Source: Chromera velia
Lineage: Eukaryota; Sar; Chromeraceae
Direction of reading: 5' to 3'
Assembly: GCA_018398765.1 (NCBI GenBank)
Contig: JAHBMJ010001935.1
Coordinates: 5,001-24,492, forward strand
Length of the DNA: 19,492 nucleotides
The position numbers and the translations under genes are program-made. Under the pieces are notes generated by a model. It was not told the origin of the DNA and did no database searches. It was given only the letters and a program-made list of their open reading frames with translations. This document shows positions 8,344-18,065 of the stretch, piece by piece (within the stretch, counting starts at the first letter, position 1; each line of letters starts with the position of its first letter).

Positions 8344-9014
8344 CGCCAGCCCATGCTGACGACCGCCCGAACTTCGTTCCTTTTGACTCTTTTACCGAGC
8401 GTCTGATTTCCCACAATGTTCACCAACCACTCCTTTAAGGCAGCGAGCTTGTGAGACCCCGAGTCGACCTCCTCCTTTGTGGTGGGGAGCTGGGTAGAGC
8501 CCTTCTTGAAGCGGCTCATCTCCTCCTCGTACATGGCTGCTCCCGTGAACAGGAACCCTGTCCGAGGATTCCTGGAGGAAAGGTAAGACAGGTGAGAAAG
8601 ACCGCACCACTTACTCTTGGTGGGGCTCCTGGGCATCCCATCCCATCTGGGATTCCCCTCTTCCCTCTCCTAAGCTATCGCCCCAGCGAACGACGGAATG
8701 CCTCTTTCCTCCCAGAAATCATCGTTCCAGTTCCTCCCCGTCACCTCGGGCACCCTCCTAGCTCGCTCCTCCCTCAAAACCTCCATCGCACAGAGGGTGT
8801 TGAACCGCTCCCACTGCGGGCCCTGCAAGACCTCATCCATCTTGTTCATCTCCTCAACCTCCTCCTTGGGCGGGTTGCCGCACGGTGGGTCCTTCTCCTG
8901 CCCTGGGAAGTTTCCGACCCCCAAAGACACCCCACTTTTCATCCGAGGAGCTGTTGTCGCTCCCGAAACCCAGCCCACTTGCCTTAAAAATCGACAAGCT
9001 GGCAGCCGAGGCAT
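8286..9014 (-). CDS. pol: Pol: segment entering the reverse transcriptase N-terminus
   Basis: Frame continuous from about 8900 to 8320 except for one TAG at 8670-8672. Before the TAG it reads a helical, acidic/basic segment ([19 protein letters not shown]). After it comes [21 protein letters not shown] and then [13 protein letters not shown]. The last piece corresponds to the W.K.K..DG block that precedes KAR..KGF in copia reverse transcriptases, which continues in the next frame at about 8320. Upstream, the frame joins the 607-codon segment by a shift near 8900. Part of the polyprotein; no independent function is implied. Confidence 0.65.
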
Positions 9015-10677
9015 ACCCGTCCCCGTCTGTAGACGCTACCAGAGACGGAGGCTCCTTATCCGTCTCCACATTCTCCATAATAGGGCCCAATGGCTCAACT
9101 CCTCCAACCTTATTCCCTTCATTAGATGCCTCTTCGGTAGGAGGAGGAGCCCCAAGATCCTCTGCTCGCTCCTCTCCGCCTGCGTTTGGAGGAATAACTG
9201 TTACAGGTTGAGAGTCAGCAGCCTTGGGGACCACACGTGACCCCCCCTCAACAGGAGGCACAGCAGGAACAGCAGAGGAGGAAGGCACAGCAGAGGAAGA
9301 CGACGATACGGAGGGACCTGCAGACACCGCATCTGCAGAACCCTTTGCACCCCCTACCCTTTCTTCCTCCGACAGTTTCCAGACTCCAACTTCACGGAGC
9401 TGGACGGGGTCATCAATTATGCGCACAGCCTCTTCGGGGACTCTCCCTCCCCGAATGTCGAACACGTGCTTGATTGACGACCGCTTCACTCTCCCGTCCC
9501 TGATTTCCTTGACCTTGAAAGCGAGGGGGTCCCTTATCGAAAGATTGGGTGCAAGGTCTGCCCATCTGTAGCTTTTACATGCCTTTGAGTGGAGGGCCAC
9601 AAGCTTTCTCCGGTTGTCCCTTTGGACAACTGCCCCCTTCATGGGGTGGGCCTCTATTGGCTGATGGTCATACGAGGAGAACTCCAGCGCAGCTGGACCC
9701 AAAACTCTCCTCTCTTGGATGGGAGTTCCTTGAGCGGACCGGGACCTATCTGCGCCCCCCAAGTGCGCAGAAGGGTCAATCGGTCTATCCTCCGGTTCCG
9801 ACTCGTCCCCTCTACCCCTCTTGGCAGAAGACTCTACCCCTCTTTCGTTGTCTCCGTCATCCCCGGAGATATTCCTTCTCCCAGACGATCTCTGCGGTCG
9901 TCTGTGAGCAGATAGACGGAGGCGGGCCCTCTCCTTAACGGAGAGGCCATGATGTAAAGCTTGAGCAGATCTGGGAGGCACGTCCCCTTCGCCTTCTCCG
10001 CCTCCTTCATCATCTGTTCCCCCGCCCCAGTCTCCTCCAGAATAACACCCTGGAGGTGGGTCGTGTGGAGACTCGTCTGGGGGAGGGTCCCCGTGGCCTC
10101 CACCTCTATCAAAAGGATTGCTCCCGTCATTTCTATCATCTCTGTCTGACTTGCTTGATCTACCCCACAGCAGAGACTCAGAAGCGAAGGTGTCCTTCTT
10201 AGTCTCCTCATTCTCTGCACCCGACAACTGAGAGCGAGGGGACCTTTCCCCTCCCCTTCTCTCTCTGCCTGTCTTTCCCACCGACACATCCGAGAGCGCC
10301 TCCCAAGCTCGATCCCCACGGCCGACCTCGTTTTTGTCCACCCTGTCTCTGGGGTCCTTGGGAAGGACGACCTCAACCGTGGGGTCTTCTCTCTTGAACA
10401 CGATGGGGCGTGAGCGGTCATCATGATGCTTCAACCTGTGGAACATGCACCTGACCTGGTAGCACCTCTCACACACGAGGCACCACGCCTTCTCATCCTC
10501 ATTGCTCTCCGTTCCCCAGAACACGTCCCAAAAGTGTTCCATCATCCGATCTCCTCCTTCCGTGTACGCTCGGATGCTTGCAGCCACCGGATCCGGGTCG
10601 TAGAAGCTCGGAAAAACATAATTCTGGAACTCGATCCACTTGTACCCGTAGTACCTCTCGGGAGAACCGACAGCCAT
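8854..10677 (-). CDS. pol: Pol linker: long Cys/His-cluster and low-complexity region
   Basis: The longest unbroken frame of the window (607 codons), lying between integrase and RT. Residues 60-85 hold a Cys/His cluster (C66, C69, C72, C77, H80, H84, H85) that could bind zinc. Residues 130-300 are Asp/Glu/Gly/Arg/Pro/Ser-rich and look disordered. A region rich in Ser, Ala and Val follows around 450-500. I recognise no enzyme domain. In copia elements the IN-RT junction is usually a few hundred residues; here it is over a thousand. The frame continues upstream through TAG codons at 10693 and 10750, so Met1 is probably internal. The last 25 or so residues are out of frame after the shift near 8900. 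Confidence 0.6.
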   Translation of the reverse strand: MAVGSPERYYGYKWIEFQNYVFPSFYDPDPVAASIRAYTEGGDRMMEHFWDVFWGTESNEDEKAWCLVCERCYQVRCMFHRLKHHDDRSRPIVFKREDPTVEVVLPKDPRDRVDKNEVGRGDRAWEALSDVSVGKTGRERRGGERSPRSQLSGAENEETKKDTFASESLLWGRSSKSDRDDRNDGSNPFDRGGGHGDPPPDESPHDPPPGCYSGGDWGGGTDDEGGGEGEGDVPPRSAQALHHGLSVKERARLRLSAHRRPQRSSGRRNISGDDGDNERGVESSAKRGRGDESEPEDRPIDPSAHLGGADRSRSAQGTPIQERRVLGPAALEFSSYDHQPIEAHPMKGAVVQRDNRRKLVALHSKACKSYRWADLAPNLSIRDPLAFKVKEIRDGRVKRSSIKHVFDIRGGRVPEEAVRIIDDPVQLREVGVWKLSEEERVGGAKGSADAVSAGPSVSSSSSAVPSSSAVPAVPPVEGGSRVVPKAADSQPVTVIPPNAGGEERAEDLGAPPPTEEASNEGNKVGGVEPLGPIMENVETDKEPPSLVASTDGDGYASAASLSIFKASGLGFGSDNSSSDEKWGVFGGRKLPRAGEGPTVRQPAQGGG

Positions 10678-10692
10678 GGACAGCCCAACTGT

Positions 10693-11640
10693 CTAGAACT
10701 TCCCCTCCAGAGGGGTCCAGTATACATACTCGGCTCCCGGGGGTTCAATCTAAGACAGCCCGTCTATCTTCCTTAACTCTTTATCTGCCTGGATCCACTC
10801 CTGCTTAGGCCTGTCCAAGTACTTGAGCGCCTTGTGCATATAGTATCGCCCCCTACGCTTGCCTCTAGCCGCAGTGGGAGCAATAGAGACTCGGAAACTC
10901 ATCGAAGTGGTCCACCCCTTTAAGATCTCGATCCGACGGGGTTAAGGAGGTGAGTATAGGTAGATGACCTAGTTCTATGACATGATCTTCTTGAGGCTGT
11001 CCTCCTCAAAATCGAAACCCATGTCTCCAGGGAATACCCCACGTGCTTTTTGGATTTTGTCCTGCATTTTTGTTGCACTCCCACTTCTCCATGAGTCCCC
11101 TCTGACTCCTGTCGTCAGTCGAGGAGCCAGATAGTTCTTGAGGGTGTCAAGGACCTCTCCTTGAGTGATCTCCCCCAAGTCGGGGTGGAGTATGAGCGCG
11201 AACCGACAAGTCTAAGCATCATACACCCCCCGGCGGTACGTCATGAACACCGGCCGCTCCACCTTCCAATTGTACTCCAGGGGCTCCCCGTTGGCCCCCA
11301 GGAGACGTTTCCCTTTCTTGTCAAAAAAGAAGGGGCCTGGATCCTTGACCTTCCTTCCCCACAAAGGAGCGCGAGTGTGCTGCCGCACAGTACCAGGCAT
11401 GCGCAGCACCCTAGGGCCTGACGGGTCCAGAATGGTTCCCTTCATAGAAGAGCCAAACGGGACAAAGAAATCCGGCAGCGGCGACTCCCCGGAGTCGACG
11501 GAAGCCCTGTTTGACACAGCAGGAGACGGAGACCTTGGGCGGGCGCCCGCTGCCCCCGCTTCCCTTACCGAGGCCTCGGCCTAAGCAGGGAAGGATTCGG
11601 AGGGCTTTGCAGGAACGGGGAGAGGGAGGGGGGGAGGGAG
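10693..11640 (-). CDS. pol: Pol linker, upstream part, one frame with seven TAG and one TAA
   Basis: A single minus-strand frame stays coding-like from about 11640 down into the 607-codon segment. It is crossed by TAG at 11581, 11212, 10975, 10969, 10750 and 10693 and by TAA at 10942, with charged and aromatic residues conserved in pattern on both sides. Recognisable stretches include [18 protein letters not shown] (before 11215), a helical part with [13 protein letters not shown] (about 11130) and [17 protein letters not shown] just before the TAG at 10693. The last stretch resembles YEPGAKYSPLYDTTTFSV at 14638-14690, which suggests an internal duplication. Function is unknown. A start codon is not required if it is part of the polyprotein. 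Confidence 0.5.
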
Positions 11641-12162
11641 GCACAGCAGAGGGGAGGGCAGATGAAGACGATAACGAAGCCAACGCCTGCGCCTCCGTGC
11701 TTGAAATCTCCTGAAGGCCCTCACGAAGGTGAGTCAGTCGTGGGGCTTCCCGTAAGCCCACGACACCTTCGCCCTCATCAGCTAGCTGGAAAGAAAATTT
11801 CTTTGCCGGCCACTGTGTCCCTTGCTGCATCCCCTCATATCGACCCACCGGAAAGGTTACCGGAAGGACGAGAGGGAATCCCCTATGCCTGAGATCACTT
11901 TTCCTTGCCCGCCTGCAGTAGCGGGCACCTGTTCCCCCCTCCTGCCGAGCAGAAGTTTTCCATAGTCGAGGATCCTCCTGTTCTCTGCCCGCTGGAGCCA
12001 GGAGGATAGTTCCTTCTTGATCGAACCGAGGCCTCCCCCAGAGCCGGATGTTGTCCAGGACCGTCTGTAGATATTCCGGGTGAACCTGCAGGATGGTAAA
12101 ACGTTCCCCTTATCAATAAACGTTTTTCTCCTTATGCTTATGAAGGACCACGACAACGTCAT
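11411..12162 (-). CDS. pol: Pol: region following the integrase, with shifts between two frames
   Basis: Two frames alternate. From about 12115 one reads RFTILQVHPEYLQTVLDNIR. The other reads SIKKELSSWLQRAENRRILD near 12000-11950. The first returns with PVTFPVGRYEGMQQGTQWP at about 11830 and continues as LREGLQEISSTEAQ to a Ser/Pro-rich tail near 11620. The simplest reading is one ancestral protein with two compensating single-base indels. A TGA-TAA pair at 12109-12114 lies at the likely first shift. No known domain; it may be the end of the integrase C-terminal region. Confidence 0.4.
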
Positions 12163-12250
12163 GCATGAGCGAAGCTAAGAACTGCACAATAACTCCATGC
12201 AACTCCATTCCCAGGGAGGGCATGGACACCACCGCAGTATCCCCCACTCT

Positions 12251-13510
12251 CTATCCAGGAGGCGCTCTGCGAAAAGTCAGGGTAAAAGGGATGCCCCCCA
12301 CCGTTCTGTGAAACGCACAGGAATACCCCTAACATTCCCCCATCACTACGATGTGAATCACCGCAAGGGGAAAAAGGTGGTTTGGGTCAGACATGAGGAG
12401 GGCCACTCCCTCCCGATTGCTGTAAAAGCAGCGCTCGACCAGAGCCTGCAGACCCTTATCCACGTATGGCGGTCCCTGACGGTACTTGATGGGGTACAGT
12501 CCGGGGGACCCGTCCCCCCGGAGCCACGACTGAAAGAAGGCACCTGCTCCCGCCTTCTCTCCATCCATACACACCAGGTGCGGACGCCCCAGCCAGTGAG
12601 CAAAGTAATATGCGTAGTTGATGAGGGAAGCCTCATCTTTCTCCTTTGCTGGGTATGTCAGAGAGAACCCGGCTTCTGGCTCGTAGAGAACTACCATCAT
12701 TCCGAAGCCCCCTATCTCGGCCTTTGCAAGAAGGTCCTTGAAGAACCAGATGTCGACGATCCAGACCGTTCCTTTGATTGGCCTCCAATCGGCAGACAAC
12801 TTCTCACTCTTTTTGTGAATCCTCGGAGTGATCACGTTCTTCAGTTGACAGAGGGGGCACGCAGAAATCCACCTTCTGCAGTCCTCATCGATCTCAATGC
12901 CCTCTGCCGCGAGAATCTCCTTGAGATCATCGAAGTTCTAGAGTCCGTAGCGCGCGTAGAGCGCCATCGTCTCGCGCTTCTGGTCGACCAAGACGGCCGA
13001 GAAGGCAGCTAGGTGCGTCCGTTCATACCTGTAGTCCTATGGTTTGAAGTGGGCAGCGCCCCCACTGTCAAACTTTCTCACCGAGAGAAAGGGACCTTGC
13101 TGACAGTGGTCGGTGTCCACCAGCTCAGAAGCAGTCCATCCACCCACGACCCAATACGTGATCAGGTAGGCAGCCACTGGAACCTCAATACCGTCGGGTA
13201 TGGCTCTGAAGTCCTTTTTGGCCGACCTTTTCTTCTTGGCTTTGGGGAGAGGGTCTCGGGGAATCCTCTCGTAAGGATCCCTCTGCTGCTTCAGCTGCCG
13301 TGCCTTATTCTACCGGTCCCACACCTCCTGCAGTGACTGGAACCGGTACCCCCGGGAACCGCCTTGGGGACCTCCCCCAAGGAAGTGCTCAAAAGACTCG
13401 TTCGGAACCGCTTTGTAGTGCGGGCTGCGGTCATACACTGCCCGAGGGAGGTGGTTGAGGCCATACCTGTCCAACCTGTCCCCCTCAGGGCTTGTGGATA
13501 ATGCAGGCCT
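12251..13510 (-). CDS. pol: Pol: retroviral-type integrase with in-frame TAG codons
   Basis: Inserts the cDNA into the host genome. One frame is readable throughout, interrupted only by TAG at 13310, 13037, 12938, 12329 and 12251. The N-terminal zinc-binding region has His around 12990 and CPLC about 20 codons before the core. In the 168-codon core, acidic candidates are D28 (VWIVDIWFF), D91 (VCMDGEKAG) and E134 (ALVERCFYS). The D91-E134 distance of 43 is longer than the classical 36. D126 (YVDKG) sits 35 from D91 and is an alternative. A beta-rich segment (GDTAVVSMPSLGMELHG) follows as a candidate C-terminal domain. The upstream joint to the protease frame is a shift near 13510. Confidence 0.7.
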
Positions 13511-13512
13511 CC

Positions 13513-14607
13513 GGTGCCCCCACCTTGAAGGGGGTGTTCATGACCTCAACATCTACCTGCGGGATTCCCTGTCACACTCCCTCCTGATATATCAGGTCCA
13601 TAGACAGCCTCACCCTGTATGAGATCTGTCTCTCCTCCTTTTTTCTCTCTGCCCATACGCGGTAGGCGGGAAGAACATCCTTCGTCGTTGAACGAGGGAC
13701 AAAGAGACCTGTACCAGGAGCATTGCAAATCAGCACGTCAGGGAGGTTTGGCTGATCGACCGTGTAGACGAGGCAGGGGACGACAATGTTCTTGGGAGCG
13801 CCGGAGGGGTCGTGTGTCCCAAACCGGATGCCAAGAACCACAGAACAGGAAAATACCGCTTCATCCCCCAGTCCCTGTAACTGGAGGGGCATCTCCAACC
13901 GCACCTTCCCTAGGCACCTTCCACTCAATGAAATCTTGTCCTGTGACAAGATGTTCATAGTGCCGGTGCCTCGTCCTCTTGGGAAGCCCCCCGTCTGGGG
14001 GCCCATCTCCCTTCTCCCCAATACCCCCAGTGAACAAACCCGTCCAGTCCAGGATATCCGGCCCCCCAAAGGCACGGATAAGACTCCTCACCTTCCTCCA
14101 AGAGATGAGGTTCCCGAACGTACAAGAGTCAATATAGATCTTGAGGACCCTGTACTTGACGAGCTCGGGGATCAGGAATCGCGCATTTCCCGAAACCTTG
14201 TAGACCTCAAACTTTTTTGGAAACCCAGCCCGACGCCGGGTCCTGCTCGGGTCGTTCATCAGTTCACTCTCGTACTGGGAGACCGTGTAGACAGCAGACT
14301 TCGAACCAGAGGGCACCACACCCATGGTGGTCTCGTCCTCTGGTCCCCGCGTGCGAGAGATGACCTCAGGGAGATGGGGGTCGTGCTCTTCCATCATGTC
14401 CCTGATACGCTGGACTCCTCCTGCAGTGAACTCAGACTGGAAGGCTTGCATGACCGTCATACAAGTCTCCAGGCCTGTCGGGAAGATAGCCCAGCCCATT
14501 CGTTCTAAGCCTGTCCGTTCAGGCTTATCGGACAAGAGCGTTTGCCAGGCTCCATGGACTCCTTCTCTCCATACATCGACCCTTGTGTAGGTCCTAATAG
14601 GATCCTA
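13513..14607 (-). CDS. pol: Pol: retropepsin-like aspartic protease region
   Basis: Would process the Gag-Pol polyprotein. Two frames combine. The 224-codon frame (to 13861) ends correctly near 13915, and the second frame runs from there to about 13513. In the first, residues 130-146 read [17 protein letters not shown], matching the hydrophobic-DSG..NLI active-site loop but with Cys replacing the Gly (D136, S137, C138). In the second, a beta-rich stretch ([16 protein letters not shown]) leads to [15 protein letters not shown], which corresponds to the conserved DVLIG..L strand-turn before the flap end, with Cys-Asn where Gly is usual. A TGA at 13572 is followed by well-kept sequence. It lies directly before the integrase, as in copia. 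Confidence 0.55.
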
Positions 14608-15660
14608 AGCAGACAGGCGCTCCATAGCTCCATTATGCTACACAGAGAAGGTCGTTGTGTCGTAGAGGGGTGAGTACTTGGCTCCAGGCTCATAGTATAA
14701 AGGGAAGTCAAGCTAGTCTGCAAAGCAGACCTTTCCGAGAGACCCCTCCCCATGAGGAATCTTCTCTTCACCCTTGAACGCGTGGGTGGTCAGATTGAAT
14801 GAGTCCTCCTTCCTACGTGAGACGCCACCCATCACTACGACAATATCATCATCGTCCCGACCCCCAGGATCGATATGCTGCAAGGACACAGGAGGGACAC
14901 TACCCCCCCGCTGCGCCTGTCCAGAGTCTGAGTTCTTCTTCTCGAAGTTCTCGTTGTTCAACCTGCTGGGAAAGAGGGTGCGCCCACCACGGCCCTGACC
15001 CCCATCGCCTCCTCTCCCCCCTGAGCCGCCCCCACGACCAGGATAAGGAGACCGTCGACGGTCTCCGGAGCTGCCTCCACGGCCTCCTCCTCCTGGAGGA
15101 CCTTTAGGACGGCCTCCAGAGCCGCCCTTGTCCTGCCCAGTCTTGTCCATCTGCTTCATCATCCATCGCTTCTTCACGTTCTCGTCAGGGCAGTTATTAG
15201 GTGCGTGGTGCATCGTTTTACACGCTGGGCAGCCGTTCTTCTTCTGAATCTAAGGACAGGCCCCATGGCCCCCCCACTCTGCATATCCGTCCGGACGGTT
15301 GCATCTCAGGCACTGCCCATCGCAGTACCCGTGGGGAAGGCTCTTCCTCCTGGAAGGATCCCAACACGCCTTGTCCCACAAAGATCCAAACTCTCTATTC
15401 CACTGACTGGGTTTGATGGAAGTTTCTCTAGGACCCGCCATCGTCCCGATAAACGCATCCGATCCGGTCCCCTCCCGGTGTCGGACACCATAGCGATCGA
15501 GAACGGGGTTCCTATTGGGGCCCCTGGGGTTGACAACGGCCTGAGTGGGAGGACGGTCCTTTCCTCCCATCCCCTTATCATTGTATCGACTGGAAGGAGC
15601 AGAGGAATTGGACCCAGGAGAGCGTTCCCGATTAGAGCTCTCCATCCCCCTTTCCGAAAC
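14608..15660 (-). CDS. gag: Gag-Pol: nucleocapsid with two zinc-knuckle motifs
   Basis: One frame from about 15660 to 14608, crossed by TAG at 15250, 14713 and 14638. It contains CPACKTMHHAPNNC (15190-15231), an exact CX2CX4HX4C retroviral zinc knuckle. Just upstream is a second Cys/His group, CLRCNRPDGYAEWGGHGAC (15256-15312), with a longer internal loop. The TAG at 15250 lies between the two. A Gly/Arg-rich RNA-binding-like tract follows (about 15150-14990), then an acidic linker. Knuckles bind and package the element RNA. The frame leads into the protease region without a break other than TAG. Confidence 0.65.
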
Positions 15661-15925
15661 CCCTGCCAGCACCGCCCTGCCTACCGCGATCGGAGTTGCC
15701 CTTGCCGTTCCCACTAGAGTCAGGGGTCTTTCCTCCAGAGGGTTTCCCTCCCTTTGCCTTAGAAGGGGACTTCCTCTGCAGGACTCCTCCAGGCCCCGCG
15801 AACGCCACAAAAGGAACCTTCGGAATGATGCCCCCCCGCGAGGCACCCCCCGAGTCTTTCATACCGAAGGTTGCCGCCTTCTGTACCCACTCTCTCTTCA
15901 AGTCCTCGACGAGAGCTCCTTTGAC
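15632..15925 (-). CDS. gag: Gag: basic Gly/Lys-rich segment before the zinc knuckles
   Basis: Continues the capsid-like frame after a single-base shift near 15925, where EDLKREWVQKAATFGMKD follows the helical segment naturally. Residues 45-85 are Lys/Gly/Ser-rich (KAKGGKPSGGKTPDSSGNG) and look like a disordered nucleic-acid-binding tail. The frame meets the zinc-knuckle frame by a second shift near 15650, where MESSNRERSPG takes over. Confidence 0.5.
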   Translation of the reverse strand, partial: VKGALVEDLKREWVQKAATFGMKDSGGASRGGIIPKVPFVAFAGPGGVLQRKSPSKAKGGKPSGGKTPDSSGNGKGNSDRGRQGGAGRGFGKGDGEL

Positions 15926-16330
15926 CAGGCATCCCTGAGAGACTTGTTAAAGGTCTCCGCCTGAGCAGCGATAGCGTGGATCTCCTTGGTGATCTCCACT
16001 TCGCTGGTGAGGTCCACTGGGGTCTGTCTCTGCTGCCACCTCATTATAAGGTCGTTTGGCAGGTGCGCCATCAGGAGCCCGAGCTTGTACTTCACGCCAA
16101 GCTCGTGGACGATGTTCTCCTCAACCAGGTGGTTCAGGAGACGCTTGTGATATGCCAGCAGCTCCATGTAGGTCCCGAACCTACAGGGCTGACAGGCAAT
16201 CCTTTTGTACTCCAGGATGAGAGCAGAGGTTGAGTACTAGATCATCTTGAAAAAGTGCGCGAAGATTATTGCTACAAGCTTATCGCACATCTCCACAAAG
16301 GTCCTCGGGACCGCGATGTCAAGATCTCCT
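15898..16330 (-). CDS. gag: Gag: capsid-like alpha-helical segment
   Basis: Frame from about 16327 to 15925 with one TAG at 16237. It is rich in predicted helices and hydrophobic residues (FVEMCDKLVAIIFAHFFKM, ALILEYKRIACQ, YKLGLLMAHLPNDLIMRW). The pattern of leucine-rich helices followed by a short linker and zinc knuckles is that of UBN2/copia Gag capsids, notably the GLLMAHLPNDL stretch, which is like the L..LP..Y block. Assembly of virus-like particles is the expected role. The last dozen residues are out of frame. Confidence 0.5.
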
Positions 16331-17075
16331 TCAGCGTGTAAGCAATGAGGGGATCCTCAAAGTCCCACTTTGGCCTCCCCCGAGTCCCACTCAACTCCCT
16401 TACTCCCAGGAAAGAGAAGATGTCAGGAGCCCCCGGAGCCCCGACATCACTAGTACGCACGCTCCCACCTACAGACACCGTCGCAGGTTCAGTGGGAGAC
16501 ACTGCAGGATACACCCCCCCACCCGTAAGGGGGGTCATCAGGAATACCGAAGGCAGGCGGCCTTCAGCAGCACCCCCAGGGACACCTTTGGCCTGGGGTG
16601 GAGGAGAGAGTGCGTCTATCTCCTTGTGGAGTTTCTCAGCCTGCTTGTTGAGAGCAAACACATCTGATGCCAACTGGTCAATATGACCTTGCAGGGTCGC
16701 TACCAGCGTATCCCTGTCAGCTTTCCCAGCGTCAAAGACCTCTTTCTTCTCGGCCCAGGATGCCAGCTCTGTTGCGTACTCCTCTTTCCCTTCGGACCCC
16801 TTAGGGTAGTTGTCCCTCTTAGGCATGTTGCTCATCATGTCATTCTCCTCCTTCTGAATCTCCAGAATTCGGAGCTTGTCAGCACCTCGTTCGGTGTCCA
16901 GACCCGATATCTGCGCCACGAGGTCTTCATACTGCTTCCTTTTCTTCTCCGCCAGGGTGGGGTCACGTCATACACCAACCACTTGCACCCCTCCACTGGA
17001 ACTACTGCTGCTACTGCTACTGCTGACCCGTTCAACAGAGGCTAGACGCTGCTCACTGGACACGGGGACGGCCAT
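16272..17075 (-). CDS. gag: Gag: Ser-rich start and coiled-coil segment
   Basis: A frame starting at an ATG (17075) reads MAVPVSSEQRLASVERV, then a run of Ser, then a TGA at 16968. It resumes as TLAEKKRKQYEDLVAQISGL. Residues after that have heptad-like Leu/Ile/Lys/Glu spacing (about 16930-16620) consistent with a coiled coil, followed by a Pro/Gly/Thr-rich linker. The coding pattern leaves this frame near 16327 (IAYTLKE), where the capsid-like frame takes over; the last 17 codons here are out of phase. Whether the ATG at 17075 begins a separate Gag protein or lies inside a longer Gag is unclear. Confidence 0.45.
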
Positions 17076-17697
17076 CTAACGGGAGGTGTCTGGTATCGCT
17101 CCCGTCTCCTCCTCCGTCTTCACCTTTGTCTCTGTTGGAGCTCCCCCATGGGGCTCCCCACCTGCGAGACAGGGAGAGAGAGGAGGGTTCCTTCAGAGTC
17201 TACCGGCAGAGGATCTGCTCCTTCAGGGACTTCAACTGGGGACCAGTGATTCTCTCCTTCTCTCAGCGTGAGAGAAGCTCCCTGATTTCCATGATCCTCG
17301 CCTTGCCCATTCTCAGGACGTCGGTCCGCTGCAGATACCTCTTTATCCACTCCGCGTCGGGCGGAGAAACACAGTCCACAACGTGCTTGTGGAAAATTCG
17401 GAGCTGTTCAGAGACTTCCGAGCTGCGGTGGGGCACCTGTTCCACCACTTTCTCCAGCACTTCCACCTCGGTCCTTGCGACGTAGTGCTTGACGTTGACC
17501 CCTACCTTGTTTCTGTTGGTGAGGGTGAGCCCACTGTACCACTCGTCCGAGTCACCAAGGATGGCAACAGCATCTGCATATTGCCATACCCACTTAATGA
17601 TGTCCGCATCGTCCGTAAGGCCGAAGACGCCCATGGTTTTCGCCTCCATACCCTTAATCGCGACGCACCCGTGGGGAGCGTCCTTCTTGGGACCCAT
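17076..17697 (-). CDS. gag: Gag: N-terminal region
   Basis: The ATG at 17697-17695 has a good eukaryotic context (ACCATGG) and is the first gag-like start after the LTR-like leader. The 144-codon frame has mixed alpha/beta character with charged helices at its end (QLRIFHKHVVDCV, ADVLRMGKARIMEIRELL-like spacing). It is stopped by TGA at 17263, but the same frame remains coding-like (ITGPQLKSLKEQILCR) to a TAG at 17200, then an Arg/Gly/Asp-rich tail to about 17075. No domain is recognised by eye; the Gag call rests on position upstream of the capsid-like segment. Confidence 0.45.
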
Positions 17698-18057
17698 GGT
17701 ATGTCACCTACAGTAGGGAATCGGGGAAACAACAAGGGGAATGTTGTCGGAATGACAATGGAAGACTCCCTCAGTGATGGCACCAGTAAAAAGTAGAGTC
17801 TCACCTCTCTCGAGATTCCTCCAGTGAAATCCTATGGGCCCTCCCGTGTCGATCTTCTAGCCTGTCTAAAGGACTTCTCAAACTGCTATACTCCCGAATT
17901 CCCGGCCTTCTCTTATTAAAGGACCATAGCGAATACGTTGACCTAACGTACTCGTCTAGACTGATACAGATGGACAGAAATAAATATCTGATCAGTCTTT
18001 TCACCAGACAAAAAATCCATGAACCCCCACAGTTCACAGAAAGCTCCTGCTGGTGGC

Positions 18058-18065
18058 CTTATATA
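18058..18065 (-). promoter_or_regulatory. TATA box candidate for gag-pol transcription
   Basis: Minus-strand TATATAAG in the context TATTATATAAGGCC. It lies about 360 bases upstream of the gag ATG, in the expected direction. A start site about 30 bases on, near 18030, would give a leader of about 330 bases. Confidence 0.45.

Noticed and set aside
17771-17785. Candidate primer-binding site (minus strand TGGTGCCATCACTGA) upstream of gag
   Set aside because: It begins with TGG as required, but I cannot match it to a tRNA 3' end from the sequence alone and no LTR boundary is visible beside it.
7192-17796. Many open frames of 60-270 codons on the plus strand
   Set aside because: They are antisense to the gag-pol frames, have biased Pro/Ser/Arg/Leu composition and show no motifs, while the minus strand carries recognisable RT, integrase and zinc-knuckle motifs in order.
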